Positions 25,886 to 34,483 of a DNA stretch of 64,000 bases are shown here, piece by piece. The first letter of the stretch is position 1. Each line of letters starts with the position of its first letter. A model generated the notes under the pieces. It saw nothing but the letters and a program-made list of their open reading frames with translations, searched no databases and was not told the origin of the DNA. Origin of the DNA: JBHFEI01 sp041928815. GTDB taxonomy: Bacteria; Pseudomonadota; Alphaproteobacteria; Rhizobiales; Rhizobiaceae. The DNA is taken from assembly GCF_041928815.1 (NCBI RefSeq), contig NZ_JBHFEI010000001.1:434001-498000 (forward strand), written 5' to 3'. Position numbers and translations under genes: made by a program.

Positions 25886-26363
25886 CAAAGCCCCTTGTGC
25901 CGCCCGGTCCGCTCCCGTCAAAAACGGAACCACCGGAGACGCTCCGCCCTTCGTCCCGACCGCCCTGCCCCGCACCGGCGCCCCTCACCGGACGTGTCGA
26001 GACCGATCACCCGTCCGGCGTCATCGCCGGGCGGTCGCCCGACAGGGAGACACGCGCCGGTCCGATCACCGAATCGGCCGCGCGCAGTCTTCCAAAAAAG
26101 CGGGCTCTTGTCGCGCGGCGTGACGCCTCTTTTCGCCTCCGGCGATTACCGCCACCGATTCAGGGCCTTTCAGGTTCGTTGCCGACCCGACAGGCTCTCC
26201 GCTTTGTTGGCGTCATCCGTCTTCTCGGGAGAACCGGACTCCGCTTATCCCGGCACACTCCGGAGCATGACCGACGGAGGCTGGTTCACCGGACCTGCTC
26301 TATCTCTCTGTTCTAACGTATTGTCCGGCGGTCAAGCCCGATCCGGACCTGACGGGAAATGTC
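25886..26363. other. 478-bp gap between corC and lnt without a clear gene
   Basis: Neighbouring genes in this minus-strand series are mostly within about 150 bases of each other, so this gap stands out. Short open frames cross it on both strands but none has a good ribosome site or recognisable product. I see no tRNA, no clear terminator and only weak promoter-like sequence (TTGACC at about 26327-26332 on the minus strand). It may hold an untranslated leader or a small RNA. Confidence 0.5.
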
Positions 26364-27473
26364 CTAATGCGCGGACTGAGACGGTTCGTCGGCGATGGGC
26401 GGCACGGCGCTTTCGGCGACGTCCGGCGCGTCGGCACCCGGGCGGGACGTCCGGCGGCGGCCGAGCAGGCGCTTGCGGATGATGCGCACGCGCTTCAGGC
26501 GGCGCGTATCGGCATCGAGCACCTGGAACTCGAAGCCCGGCACGGCCTGCACCATCTCGCCCCGTGCCGGAATGCGGCCCAGCGTGGCGAAGATCAGTCC
26601 GCCGAGCGTATCGACGTCCTCGATCTGCTGGCTGACGTCAAAATCCGGGCCGACCACGGCGACGACATCTTCGAGCTCCGCCCGGGCGTCGGCGATGAAG
26701 ACGTCCTCGGCGCTGCGGACGATGCGGACCTCGTCGTCGTCATGCTCGTCCTCGATGTCGCCGACGACCATCTCGACGATGTCCTCGAGCGAGGCAAGGC
26801 CATCGGTGCCGCCATATTCGTCGATGACGAGCGCCATCTGGATGCGGGCGGCCTGCATGCGCTGCATCAGGTCGGAAGCAGGCATCGACGGCGGGACGTA
26901 GAGGACCTGGCGGATGATGCCGGCCTCCTCGACCGTCAGCGACAGGTCGACCCGGGCGAGGTCGAGGCCGATTTCGGCGGTTCCCGCGGGGCCGCCGATC
27001 GCCTGCTTGGTGACGTAGCTCAGCAGGTCGCGGATATGGACCATGCCGCGCGGATCGTCGAGACTGTCCGAATAGACCGGCATGCGCGAACGCCCCGACT
27101 GTTCGAAGACACGCATCAGTTCCCCGAGGCTGATCTCCTGGTCGACCGCCTCGATGTCGGCACGCGGCACCATGACGTCCTCGACGCGCACGTCGCGCAG
27201 GCGCAGGATATTGTTGAGCATGGTGCGCTCGCCGGGGGAGAAGACGGTATTGCTCGCGGCATCCGTCATCAGGGCATCGGCAAGGTCTTCCCGCAGCGTC
27301 GCGGGATTGGCGCTGCGCCAGATGCGCGCCGCGCGGCCCCAGAAGGACAGTCCGTTCCGCGCGACAGGCGTCTCCGGCCTGTGCGCGGTGATACTACTGC
27401 CGCCCTCGTCCGCGGGCTGGTCCTCGGACCCGCCGCGATCAGCCGACACCGGCTGCGATCTCATCTCGTTCAT
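26364..27473 (-). CDS. CBS-domain transporter-associated protein (CorC/TlyC family)
   Basis: The 369-residue protein has a pair of CBS domains at about 95-240 (RVEDVMVPRADIEAVD, RMPVYSDSLDDPRGMVHIRDLL, VIDEYGGTDGLASLEDIVE) and a C-terminal CorC_HlyC domain. It lacks the N-terminal membrane domain of larger family members, so it is the soluble CorC type, thought to bind adenosine nucleotides and assist Mg/Co efflux. The hemolysin name sometimes given is historical. It lies between ybeY and lnt as in many Proteobacteria. ATG 27473 has only a weak ribosome site (TTTGGAACG). Confidence 0.9.
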   Translation of the reverse strand: MNEMRSQPVSADRGGSEDQPADEGGSSITAHRPETPVARNGLSFWGRAARIWRSANPATLREDLADALMTDAASNTVFSPGERTMLNNILRLRDVRVEDVMVPRADIEAVDQEISLGELMRVFEQSGRSRMPVYSDSLDDPRGMVHIRDLLSYVTKQAIGGPAGTAEIGLDLARVDLSLTVEEAGIIRQVLYVPPSMPASDLMQRMQAARIQMALVIDEYGGTDGLASLEDIVEMVVGDIEDEHDDDEVRIVRSAEDVFIADARAELEDVVAVVGPDFDVSQQIEDVDTLGGLIFATLGRIPARGEMVQAVPGFEFQVLDADTRRLKRVRIIRKRLLGRRRTSRPGADAPDVAESAVPPIADEPSQSAH

Positions 27474-27603
27474 CGTTCCAAACAATTCAATCGAACCGGA
27501 AGCAGGCTCGAAACACCCCTTCTCCGGCTCATCCGGGGAGCCGGCCGGACGCGCCTCCGGCCGATCTCGACGGCCCGGCACACGCCTTGGTGGGTGGCGC
27601 GTG

Positions 27604-28098
27604 CTAGTCCGCGTAAGGATCAGATAGACCAAGACCGGCCAGAATTCCAGTCTCCAGCCCTTCCATTTTCTCCGCCTCGGCCTCGTCCATGTGATCATAG
27701 CCGAAAAGATGGAGGAAACCATGCACCAGAAGATGGGTCAGATGCGCCTCGAACGGCTTGCCGAGCTCGTCGGCCTCGCGCAGCAGGGTTTCGCGCGCGA
27801 GGATGATGTCGCCGAGCATCGGGCCGGGCATGCCCCCCGGCGTGACAGGAAAGGCCGGGAAGGACAGAACATTGGTCGGCTTGTCCTGCTGGCGCCATTC
27901 TGCGTTGATGGCGCGGATCGAGGCATCGTCGGTGAAGACGAGCGAGACCTCCGGCGGCTGCGGCGGAAACGGTTGTCCCTCATGCGCCGCGATGTGCCGC
28001 GCGGCCGCGCCGAGCACGCGGGCGGCCAGCGCCTCCAGCGCCGCCTCGGGCGGCCAGCCTTCGGATTCGACGCTGATCTGGATGTCGAGCGCGGCCAT
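27604..28098 (-). CDS. ybeY: rRNA maturation endonuclease YbeY
   Basis: YbeY is a zinc-dependent endoribonuclease needed for 16S rRNA 3' maturation and ribosome quality control. The 164-residue protein carries the defining H-x3-H-x5-H zinc motif in HGFLHLFGYDH. The C-terminal tail is short and acidic. It starts 17 bases after the phoH stop and is clearly in the same transcript. Confidence 0.96.
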   Translation of the reverse strand: MAALDIQISVESEGWPPEAALEALAARVLGAAARHIAAHEGQPFPPQPPEVSLVFTDDASIRAINAEWRQQDKPTNVLSFPAFPVTPGGMPGPMLGDIILARETLLREADELGKPFEAHLTHLLVHGFLHLFGYDHMDEAEAEKMEGLETGILAGLGLSDPYAD

Positions 28099-28115
28099 GG
28101 TCAGCGGGCGCCCGG

Positions 28116-29171
28116 TCAGCGGGAACCGCTTTCGCCGTCGACCGGCACGGCGCCGTCGGCCTCGTAGGCGCGTACGATGCGCGCGACCATCGGATGGCGC
28201 ACCACGTCCTGATCCTTGAAGCGCACCACCGAGACGCCCTCGACCTCCTTCAGGATGCGCAGCGCCTCCACAAGGCCGGACGTGACGCCGCGCGGCAGGT
28301 CGACCTGGGTCGGATCGCCGGTGATGATCATGCGGCCGTTCTCGCCGAGACGGGTCAGGAACATCTTCATCTGCATCGAGGTGGTGTTCTGCGCCTCGTC
28401 GAGGATGACGGCGGCGTTCGAAAGCGTGCGGCCGCGCATGAAGGCAAGCGGCGCGATCTCGATGACGCCGGCGGTGATCGCGCGCTCGACCTTGTCGCCC
28501 GGCATCATGTCGTAGAGCGCGTCGTAGAGCGGCCGGAGATAGGGATCGACCTTCTCCTTCATGTCGCCGGGCAGGAAGCCGAGCCGCTCGCCGGCCTCGA
28601 CGGCGGGGCGCGACAGCACGATGCGGTCGACCGTGCCGCGCTCGAGGAGCTGGGCGGCATGGGCGACGGCGAGATAGGTCTTGCCGGTGCCGGCGGGCCC
28701 GACGCCGAAGACGAGTTCGGACCGCTCCAGCGCGCGGATATAGGCATCCTGCGTCGGCGTGCGCGCGGCGATCGTCTTCTTGCGGGTGGAGATCTGGGCG
28801 AGGTTCAATTTTGCCTTGCGCTCCATCGTCGGAAGCTGCAACTGGTCGTCGGCGGCGACCGCCATGCGGATCGCGCCTTCGACATCGGAAACGTCGATCG
28901 CCGCGCCGGCCTGCAACCGGCCATAGAGATAGTCGAGCGCCTTGCGTGCCTGGTTGGTCGCCAGCACGTCGCCGCTGATCGCGACCGAATTTCCGCGCGG
29001 CCGGGCATCGATGTTGAGCCGCTGCTCGATCAGCTTCAGGTTCTGGTCGAACTGGCCGAACAGCTCGCTGGCGAAGCGATTGTTCTCGAACGTCAGGACG
29101 AAATGGCTGGTCTCTGCGGCCGGGGATTTCGAAGGGCGCGATGAAGTCGATACCAATTCGTGTCCGTTCAA
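28116..29171 (-). CDS. phoH: PhoH family protein, TTG start
   Basis: PhoH-type proteins are P-loop ATPases linked to RNA metabolism and often encoded beside ybeY. The roughly 351-residue protein has a small N-terminal KH-like domain, Walker A GPAGTGKTYLA and Walker B VILDEAQNTT. The start is set as TTG 29171 (LNGHELVSTSSR): AAAGGAAAG lies 8 bases before it, and the N-terminus then matches rhizobial homologues as I remember them. Upstream ATG codons would run back through the miaB 3' end. It begins 4 bases after the miaB stop. Confidence 0.93.
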   Translation of the reverse strand: MNGHELVSTSSRPSKSPAAETSHFVLTFENNRFASELFGQFDQNLKLIEQRLNIDARPRGNSVAISGDVLATNQARKALDYLYGRLQAGAAIDVSDVEGAIRMAVAADDQLQLPTMERKAKLNLAQISTRKKTIAARTPTQDAYIRALERSELVFGVGPAGTGKTYLAVAHAAQLLERGTVDRIVLSRPAVEAGERLGFLPGDMKEKVDPYLRPLYDALYDMMPGDKVERAITAGVIEIAPLAFMRGRTLSNAAVILDEAQNTTSMQMKMFLTRLGENGRMIITGDPTQVDLPRGVTSGLVEALRILKEVEGVSVVRFKDQDVVRHPMVARIVRAYEADGAVPVDGESGSR

Positions 29172-29175
29172 GCGG

Positions 29176-30591
29176 TCAGCTTTCCTTTTGCTGGGCTCCG
29201 GCGCTGACCACATCGGCGGACAGGCTGTTCGGACCGGCACCCGTGATTCGTACCCTGACAATGTCTCCGATTTGCGATGCTTTTGCATCAACAAACACGG
29301 ATTGCAGCCACGGCGAGCGGCCGATCATCTGGCCGTCCATCCGCCCCGGCTTTTCGAGAAGCAGGTCGATCTCGCGACCGATGCAATCCCTGGCGAAGGC
29401 CTGCTGCTGCGCCATCAGCAGCGCCTGGAGCCGCTCGAGCCGCTCCGCCTTCACCTCTTCGGCGAGGTGGCCGGGCAGATCGGCGCCGGGCGTCCCGGGC
29501 CGTATGGAATATTTGAAGGAATAGGCTTGCGCGTAGCCGACCGCCTCGATCAGCCTGAGCGTCGCCGCGAAATCGGCCTCCGTCTCGCCGGGGAAGCCGA
29601 CGATGAAATCGCCGGAGAGCGCGATGTCCGGGCGGGCGGCGCGGATGCGCTGGATCAGCGCGACATAGTCTTCGGCCGTGTGGCGCCGGTTCATCGCCTT
29701 CAGGATCCGGTCGGAGCCGCTCTGGACCGGCAGGTGCAGGTAGGGCATCAGCGTTTTAAGATCGCGATGGGCCTCGATCAGGCTGTCGTCCATGTCGCGC
29801 GGATGGCTGGTGGTGTAGCGCAGCCGCGCCACGCCCTCGATCCGCGACAGCCGGCGCAGCAGGTCGCCGAGGCCGAGCGCGCGTCCGCTTGCATCCGTGC
29901 CGTGCCAGGCATTGACGTTCTGGCCGAGCAGGGTGATCTCGCGCACGCCGGCGGCGGCGAGCCGCTCCGCCTCCGCCACGACCTGGTCGAGCGGCCGCGA
30001 CACTTCCGCGCCGCGCGTGTAGGGAACGACGCAGAAGGTGCAGAACTTGTCGCAGCCTTCCTGCACCGTCAGGAAGGCGCTGACGCCGCGCTGGCGCGTG
30101 ACGGCGGGCGCTGCCGCCGGCAGGTGCTCGAACTTGTCCTCCGGCGGATACTCGGTCTCGACCACGCGCTCGCCGCCCCGCGCGCGCTTCAGGAGATCCG
30201 GCAACCGGTGGTAGGTCTGCGGGCCGACCACGAGATCGACGGAGGGCGCGCGCCGCAGGATCTCCGCGCCTTCGGCCTGGGCGACGCAGCCGGCGACGCC
30301 GATCGTCATTTCCCGGCCGTTCGCGGCGTTAAGCTTCTTCAGGTCGCGCAGGCGTCCGAGCGTCGAATAGACCTTCTCCGCCGCCTTCTCGCGGATGTGG
30401 CAGGTGTTCAGCAGGACGAGGTCGGCCTCCTCCATCACCTCGGTCGGCTGGTAGCCGTCCTTCGCCAGCGCGTCGCCCATGCGCTGGGAATCGTAGACGT
30501 TCATCTGGCAGCCATAGGTCTTGATGAAGACCTTGCGGTTCAACGACGCGGCCTGACGCTCGACGAGAAGGGTGGACATGTCCTTTGTCAT
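29176..30591 (-). CDS. miaB: tRNA-2-methylthio-N6-dimethylallyladenosine synthase
   Basis: MiaB is a radical-SAM methylthiotransferase that modifies A37 of tRNAs reading UNN codons. The 471-residue protein has the N-terminal cluster cysteines in YGCQMN, NTCHIREKA and VAGCVAQ, the radical-SAM motif CDKFCTFC, and a C-terminal TRAM domain (about 410-470). ATG 30591 with GGAA upstream is preferred; ATG 30579 is a near alternative. It is followed at once by phoH and preceded by olsA, giving olsA-miaB-phoH-ybeY. Confidence 0.97.
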   Translation of the reverse strand: MTKDMSTLLVERQAASLNRKVFIKTYGCQMNVYDSQRMGDALAKDGYQPTEVMEEADLVLLNTCHIREKAAEKVYSTLGRLRDLKKLNAANGREMTIGVAGCVAQAEGAEILRRAPSVDLVVGPQTYHRLPDLLKRARGGERVVETEYPPEDKFEHLPAAAPAVTRQRGVSAFLTVQEGCDKFCTFCVVPYTRGAEVSRPLDQVVAEAERLAAAGVREITLLGQNVNAWHGTDASGRALGLGDLLRRLSRIEGVARLRYTTSHPRDMDDSLIEAHRDLKTLMPYLHLPVQSGSDRILKAMNRRHTAEDYVALIQRIRAARPDIALSGDFIVGFPGETEADFAATLRLIEAVGYAQAYSFKYSIRPGTPGADLPGHLAEEVKAERLERLQALLMAQQQAFARDCIGREIDLLLEKPGRMDGQMIGRSPWLQSVFVDAKASQIGDIVRVRITGAGPNSLSADVVSAGAQQKES

Positions 30592-30641
30592 AGCGGTTCC
30601 ATAGAGCAAAGACGCTCGGATTTGAAGCGGTTTTCGCCCGC

Positions 30642-31433
30642 TCACCAGCCGCCGCGCAGCATGCGCAGGAGCATCATACGAATGCGCGCGGCGACCGTCT
30701 GGCTGAGGTCCTTGCGCTTCGTCTCGGCGCGGCAGTCGACGGCCTCGCCGAAGGACACGTCGACGTCGATCGCGCCGGTCCTGAGCAACCCCATAAGATG
30801 GGGCACGAGCGGCACGTCGCCCGGCCAGCCGGCGAGCGGCCGGTGGTAGCGCCCCATCGCCATGCCGTGCACGCGGGTATAGGCGATCGCCACAGGCTGG
30901 ACATGGACGACGCCTGCGGGCGACAGCGGCACGGCGGCCGCGGCCGCGCCGAAAAGCGAGGTCTTGACCTCGAGCAGGCGGTTGCCGTCGGAGGTCGTCC
31001 CCTCGGGAAAGAGCACGACGACCTCGCCGTCGGCAAGCCTGCGGCCGATCTCGTTCACCTGGGCGCCGGTGGCGCGCCGCTGCTCGCGTTCGATGAAGAT
31101 CGAGGCCTGGAGCCGGGCGAGGATGCCGAAGACCGGCCAGTCGCGCACCTCCGACTTGGCGATGAAGACGACGTCGAGGATCGCGCCGAGCACGATGATG
31201 TCGATCCAGGCGACATGGTTGGCGGCGATCAGCAGCGGCCGGCGCGGGTCGGGGACGCCGTGCATATGGACGCGGATGCCGAGGAAGACGCAGGCGAGCC
31301 TGTGCCACCAGCGGGGCAACAGGCGCCGCGCCTTCAGATTGAAGCGCAGGAAGACGAGCTGGAAGGGCAGCAGCAGCAGGGTCCAGACGAGGAGCGCGGC
31401 GCCGGTGAGGCAGGCCCGGAGCACGAGGATCAC
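30642..31433 (-). CDS. olsA: 1-acyl-sn-glycerol-3-phosphate acyltransferase type, probable OlsA
   Basis: The 263-residue PlsC-family acyltransferase has the HX4D motif (NHVAWID), the FPEGTTSDG substrate motif and an N-terminal membrane anchor (residues 5-30). Its position beside miaB and the Fur-type gene matches, from memory, the Sinorhizobium meliloti gene olsA, which adds the second acyl chain to lyso-ornithine lipid. OlsB, the first-step enzyme, is encoded at 45998-46879. A general role in phosphatidic acid synthesis cannot be excluded. The start codon is GTG. Confidence 0.85.
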   Translation of the reverse strand: MILVLRACLTGAALLVWTLLLLPFQLVFLRFNLKARRLLPRWWHRLACVFLGIRVHMHGVPDPRRPLLIAANHVAWIDIIVLGAILDVVFIAKSEVRDWPVFGILARLQASIFIEREQRRATGAQVNEIGRRLADGEVVVLFPEGTTSDGNRLLEVKTSLFGAAAAAVPLSPAGVVHVQPVAIAYTRVHGMAMGRYHRPLAGWPGDVPLVPHLMGLLRTGAIDVDVSFGEAVDCRAETKRKDLSQTVAARIRMMLLRMLRGGW

Positions 31434-31473
31434 CCGCGCCCTCCCGTACCGCCGGCACTCGACCCCGCGTCGT

Positions 31474-31905
31474 TCAACGCTCGTCCTTCTTCAGCGGCAC
31501 GCCGTAGAGTTCCAGCCGGTGGTCGACCAGGCGGAAACCGTGCTCGCGGGCGATCCTTTCCTGCAACGCCTCGATCTCGGCGGAGCGGAACTCGATGACG
31601 ACGCCGGTCTTGAGGTCGATCAGGTGGTCGTGATGCTCCTCCGGCACGGTCTCGTAGCGCGAGCGGCCGTCGCGGAAATCATGGCGCGCGATGATGCCGG
31701 CATCCTCGAACAGTTTCACCGTGCGATAGACGGTGGAAATCGAGATGCGCGGATCGATCTTGACGGAACGGCGATAGAGCTCCTCGACATCCGGATGGTC
31801 GGCGGAATCCTCGAGCACGCGCGCGATCACCCGGCGCTGTTCCGTCATCCGCATGCCGCGCTCCAGGCAGAGCTCCTCCAATGTCTTGTCGCCGTCCGCC
31901 GTCAC
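31474..31905 (-). CDS. mur: Fur-family regulator, probable manganese regulator Mur
   Basis: The roughly 143-residue protein has the Fur winged-helix domain (ERGMRMTEQRRVIARVLE, ISTVYRTVKLFEDAGII) and the metal-binding HHDHLIDLKTG and HRLELYG segments. In rhizobia the Fur orthologue at this locus acts as Mur, a manganese-responsive repressor of sitABCD/mntH. Iron is handled by RirA and Irr there. The C-terminal cysteine pairs of E. coli Fur are absent. GTG 31905 is chosen because GAAGGGAG precedes it and it fits homologues; ATG 31938 is possible. Confidence 0.88.
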   Translation of the reverse strand: MTADGDKTLEELCLERGMRMTEQRRVIARVLEDSADHPDVEELYRRSVKIDPRISISTVYRTVKLFEDAGIIARHDFRDGRSRYETVPEEHHDHLIDLKTGVVIEFRSAEIEALQERIAREHGFRLVDHRLELYGVPLKKDER

Positions 31906-31943
31906 GAGACCGGTCTCCCTTCGAAGCGCCTTCCGCATCGCAA

Positions 31944-32441
31944 CTAGCGAAGATCGTGCCGCATGACAAGCGCCGCCGTCCGGGCGCCGCCGGCCCCGGC
32001 ATAATAGGCCCGCCGCCGCCCCGCCGTCTCGAAACGCAGGCGCCCGTAGAAGGCGATCGCGCCTGCATTGGTCTCGTCGACCTCGAGGAAGATCTCCTCG
32101 GCATTGCGCGCGCGCGCCTCGCGCATCGCCGCCAGCATCAGCCGCCAGCCAAGTCCGGTGCGCTCGACGCGCGGATCGGTGGCGATCGACAGGATCTCCG
32201 CCTCGCCGGCAACCGCGCGCGCCAGCACGAAGCCGCCGGTCATGTCGTGGAGGATGGCGTTGGTCTGTCGGGCGACGAAGCCGAACACCGTCTCCTGCGA
32301 CAGGAGCCCGTGCAGTTCGTCCTCGCTCCAGCCGCGGGGAAAGCGCGCATGGTGCAGCGCCGAGACCGGGCCGACATCGACGGGGCGCATGGCGAAGACG
32401 TCGAAGACCGGCTTGCGGATGAAATAGTCGGTGACCGCCAT
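31944..32441 (-). CDS. rimI: Ribosomal protein S18 alanine N-acetyltransferase
   Basis: RimI is a GNAT acetyltransferase that acetylates the N-terminal alanine of ribosomal protein S18. The 165-residue protein has the acetyl-CoA-binding loop VERTGLGWRLM and the RimI-like W/E-rich start (HHARFPRGWSEDEL). It follows tsaB by 4 bases, the common tsaB-rimI order, and is followed by the Fur-type gene. Confidence 0.9.
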   Translation of the reverse strand: MAVTDYFIRKPVFDVFAMRPVDVGPVSALHHARFPRGWSEDELHGLLSQETVFGFVARQTNAILHDMTGGFVLARAVAGEAEILSIATDPRVERTGLGWRLMLAAMREARARNAEEIFLEVDETNAGAIAFYGRLRFETAGRRRAYYAGAGGARTAALVMRHDLR

Positions 32442-32445
32442 CGCC

Positions 32446-33111
32446 TCAGGCCCGCGCCACGGCGAAACCGTCCTGCGGCCGGGCGTCCGGCCCGCGCAGG
32501 TAGAGCGGCGACGGCCGCGCCTCCGCCGGATCGGCGAGCGCGCCGAGCCTTGCGACGGCGGCGATGTCGAAAATGTCGGGTTCGCGCCCGTCGGCAGATG
32601 CAGCGCCCGCCATCAGCGCCGCTCCGGAACCCGTGATCACGCCGTCGAAGCCGGAATAGGCCGCGCGCGCCGCCTCGACCGGCAGGAGGACCGCATCGCT
32701 TACGGGACGGCCGGCCGGATCGAAGGCCTGGCAATAGAGTTCGGCGCGGGCCGGATCCATGACCGCAAGGACCGGCCGCGCGCCCTGGGCCTGCCGCGCC
32801 ATGTCGGCCAGCACGGCGAGCGTCGTGACGCCGACCACGGGAACGCCGAGCGCGACGCCGAAGCCGCGTGCCGCCGCGACGCCGACACGGATGCCGGTGA
32901 AGGAGCCCGGACCGACGGTGACGGCGATCCGGCCGATGGCCGACAGCGTCAGCCCGGCATCGGCCAGCGCCGCCTCTATGAAGCCCGTCAGCATCTCGGC
33001 ATGGCCGCGGCCGATCACCGCGCCGTGCTGCGCAAGGATGCGGTTGCGTTCGGTGTCGTGGACGGCAGCGAAGCAGCCGGGGCCGGACGTGTCGAGGGCG
33101 AGAAGACGCAT
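32446..33111 (-). CDS. tsaB: tRNA threonylcarbamoyladenosine biosynthesis protein TsaB
   Basis: TsaB is the dimerisation partner of TsaD in making N6-threonylcarbamoyladenosine at A37 of ANN-decoding tRNAs. The 221-residue actin-like protein starts MRLLALDTSGPG and has the conserved GPGSFTGIRVG motif at about residues 67-77. It lacks the metal-binding histidines of TsaD, as expected. It forms a tight pair with rimI. The TsaD, TsaE and TsaC genes are not in the window. Confidence 0.93.
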   Translation of the reverse strand: MRLLALDTSGPGCFAAVHDTERNRILAQHGAVIGRGHAEMLTGFIEAALADAGLTLSAIGRIAVTVGPGSFTGIRVGVAAARGFGVALGVPVVGVTTLAVLADMARQAQGARPVLAVMDPARAELYCQAFDPAGRPVSDAVLLPVEAARAAYSGFDGVITGSGAALMAGAASADGREPDIFDIAAVARLGALADPAEARPSPLYLRGPDARPQDGFAVARA

Positions 33112-33228
33112 GGCGGTGAACGAAGCGGGGCGCGATCCGGTCCGAAACCCGATCCCCGCCCCCAGACTTTCCTGTTGGATCCTCTTGGCCGGTGTATCGT
33201 CCCGGCCGCGCTCCCTGCTCTAGCCGAG

Positions 33229-33256
33229 GCCGGGGCGGCCTGTAAACCGCCCCGGC
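33229..33256 (-). terminator. Hairpin after the NifU-like gene
   Basis: Perfect 10-bp arms, GCCGGGGCGG / CCGCCCCGGC, with an 8-nt loop lie 7 bases after the NifU-like gene's stop on the minus strand. There is no T-run, so it may be a weak terminator or an RNA-stabilising hairpin separating this unit from tsaB-rimI. Confidence 0.5.
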
Positions 33257-33263
33257 ACGGATG

Positions 33264-33830
33264 TCAGACGGCTTCGACCGTCTGCACTTCCGGAATGAAG
33301 TGGTGCAGGAGGTTCTGCACGCCGTGCTTCAGCGTCGCCGTCGAGGACGGGCAGCCCGAGCAGGCGCCCTTCATGTTGAGGAAGACCGTGCCGTTGCGAA
33401 ACCCCTTGAAGGTGATGTCGCCGCCGTCCTGGGCGACCGCCGGGCGCACGCGGGTTTCCAGCAGTTCCTTGATGGTCGCGACGATCGATTCGTCGCCGGC
33501 CTCGAAGAATTCGCCTTCCGCGTCGAGCGCGTCATGGCTGCCGCCGGCACCGCCCATGATCGGCGCGCCGGACATGAAATGCTCCATGATCGAACCGAGG
33601 ATCGCCGGCTTCAGGTGATGCCACTCCTGGGCCTCCTTCGTCACGGTTATGAAGTCGTAGCCGAAGAACACGCCGGCGACGCCCGGAACGGCGAAGAGCC
33701 GTTCGGCGAGCGGCGACTCCTCCGCTTCCTCGACGCTGCGGAATTCGGCCGTGCCCTCTTCCATCACCACCTTGCCGGGCAGGAATTTCAGCGTGGCGGG
33801 GTTCGGCGTCGCTTCGGTCTGGATGAACAT
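33264..33830 (-). CDS. NifU family Fe-S cluster protein (Nfu type)
   Basis: The 188-residue protein has an Nfu N-terminal domain (about 1-90, starting MFIQTEATPNPATLKFLPG) and a C-terminal NifU-like domain with the cluster-binding CSGCPSS. Nfu proteins carry and hand over 4Fe-4S clusters to target enzymes and are general, not nitrogen-fixation specific. It is followed by no further gene in its unit but lies downstream of trpS and usp on the same strand. Confidence 0.94.
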   Translation of the reverse strand: MFIQTEATPNPATLKFLPGKVVMEEGTAEFRSVEEAEESPLAERLFAVPGVAGVFFGYDFITVTKEAQEWHHLKPAILGSIMEHFMSGAPIMGGAGGSHDALDAEGEFFEAGDESIVATIKELLETRVRPAVAQDGGDITFKGFRNGTVFLNMKGACSGCPSSTATLKHGVQNLLHHFIPEVQTVEAV

Positions 33831-33939
33831 GATGGTCTCCGTGTCGACCGGCGCGCGGGATGGGGCGCGGTCATTTAGAATAATTCAAAACTATATATAG
33901 ACCCAGGCGCGGCCGACATCAAGGTGGCGGCGACGCGGC

Positions 33940-34431
33940 TCAGCTCAGCGCGTCGATGTCTTCGTCCGTCAGCTGGTCGGGGATGACGGTGACGGGGATC
34001 GGGAAGGCGGCGGCCTTGCCGGAGAGCGAGGAGACGAGCGGCCCCGGCCCGTCCTTGGCCGAGCCTGCGGCGAGCACGAGGATGGCGATGTCGCGATCCT
34101 CCTCGATCAGCGCGTGGATCTCCTCCAGCGCGCCGCCCTCGCGCACGACGGTTTCGGCCTCGATGCCGATCGTCTCGCGCACCGTCTGGGCGATCTTGGC
34201 GAGCGTCGCCTCCGCCTCGTCCATCGCCTCGGCGCGCATGATTTCCTCGACCCCCAGCCATTGCTGGAAGTCGCCATTGGCGATGACGTAGAGCAGGACG
34301 AGGCCGCCGCCGGAATTCTTCGCCCGCATGCCGGCATAGTGGACGGCGCGTTCGCATTCCGGCGTGTCGTCGATCACCGCCAGGAATTTCCGGCGGTGAC
34401 CTTCCAGTCGCGAGAGTCGGGTCGATACCAT
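33940..34431 (-). CDS. Universal stress protein
   Basis: The 163-residue protein is a single UspA domain beginning RRKFLAVIDDTPECERAVHYA, with the typical VIPDQL C-terminus. It probably binds ATP only weakly, because the usual G-x2-G-x9-G(S/T) loop is altered (here AAGSAKDGPGPLVSSLSGK). Rhizobial members of this type sit beside trpS as here. ATG 34431 is chosen as the start of conserved sequence (MVSTRLSRLEGHRRK). The target process is unknown. Confidence 0.88.
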   Translation of the reverse strand: MVSTRLSRLEGHRRKFLAVIDDTPECERAVHYAGMRAKNSGGGLVLLYVIANGDFQQWLGVEEIMRAEAMDEAEATLAKIAQTVRETIGIEAETVVREGGALEEIHALIEEDRDIAILVLAAGSAKDGPGPLVSSLSGKAAAFPIPVTVIPDQLTDEDIDALS

Positions 34432-34483
34432 GCGGGCGAGATTTACACCGCCGCCCGCCGCCCGCAAGGCCTCTTTTTCGCCA

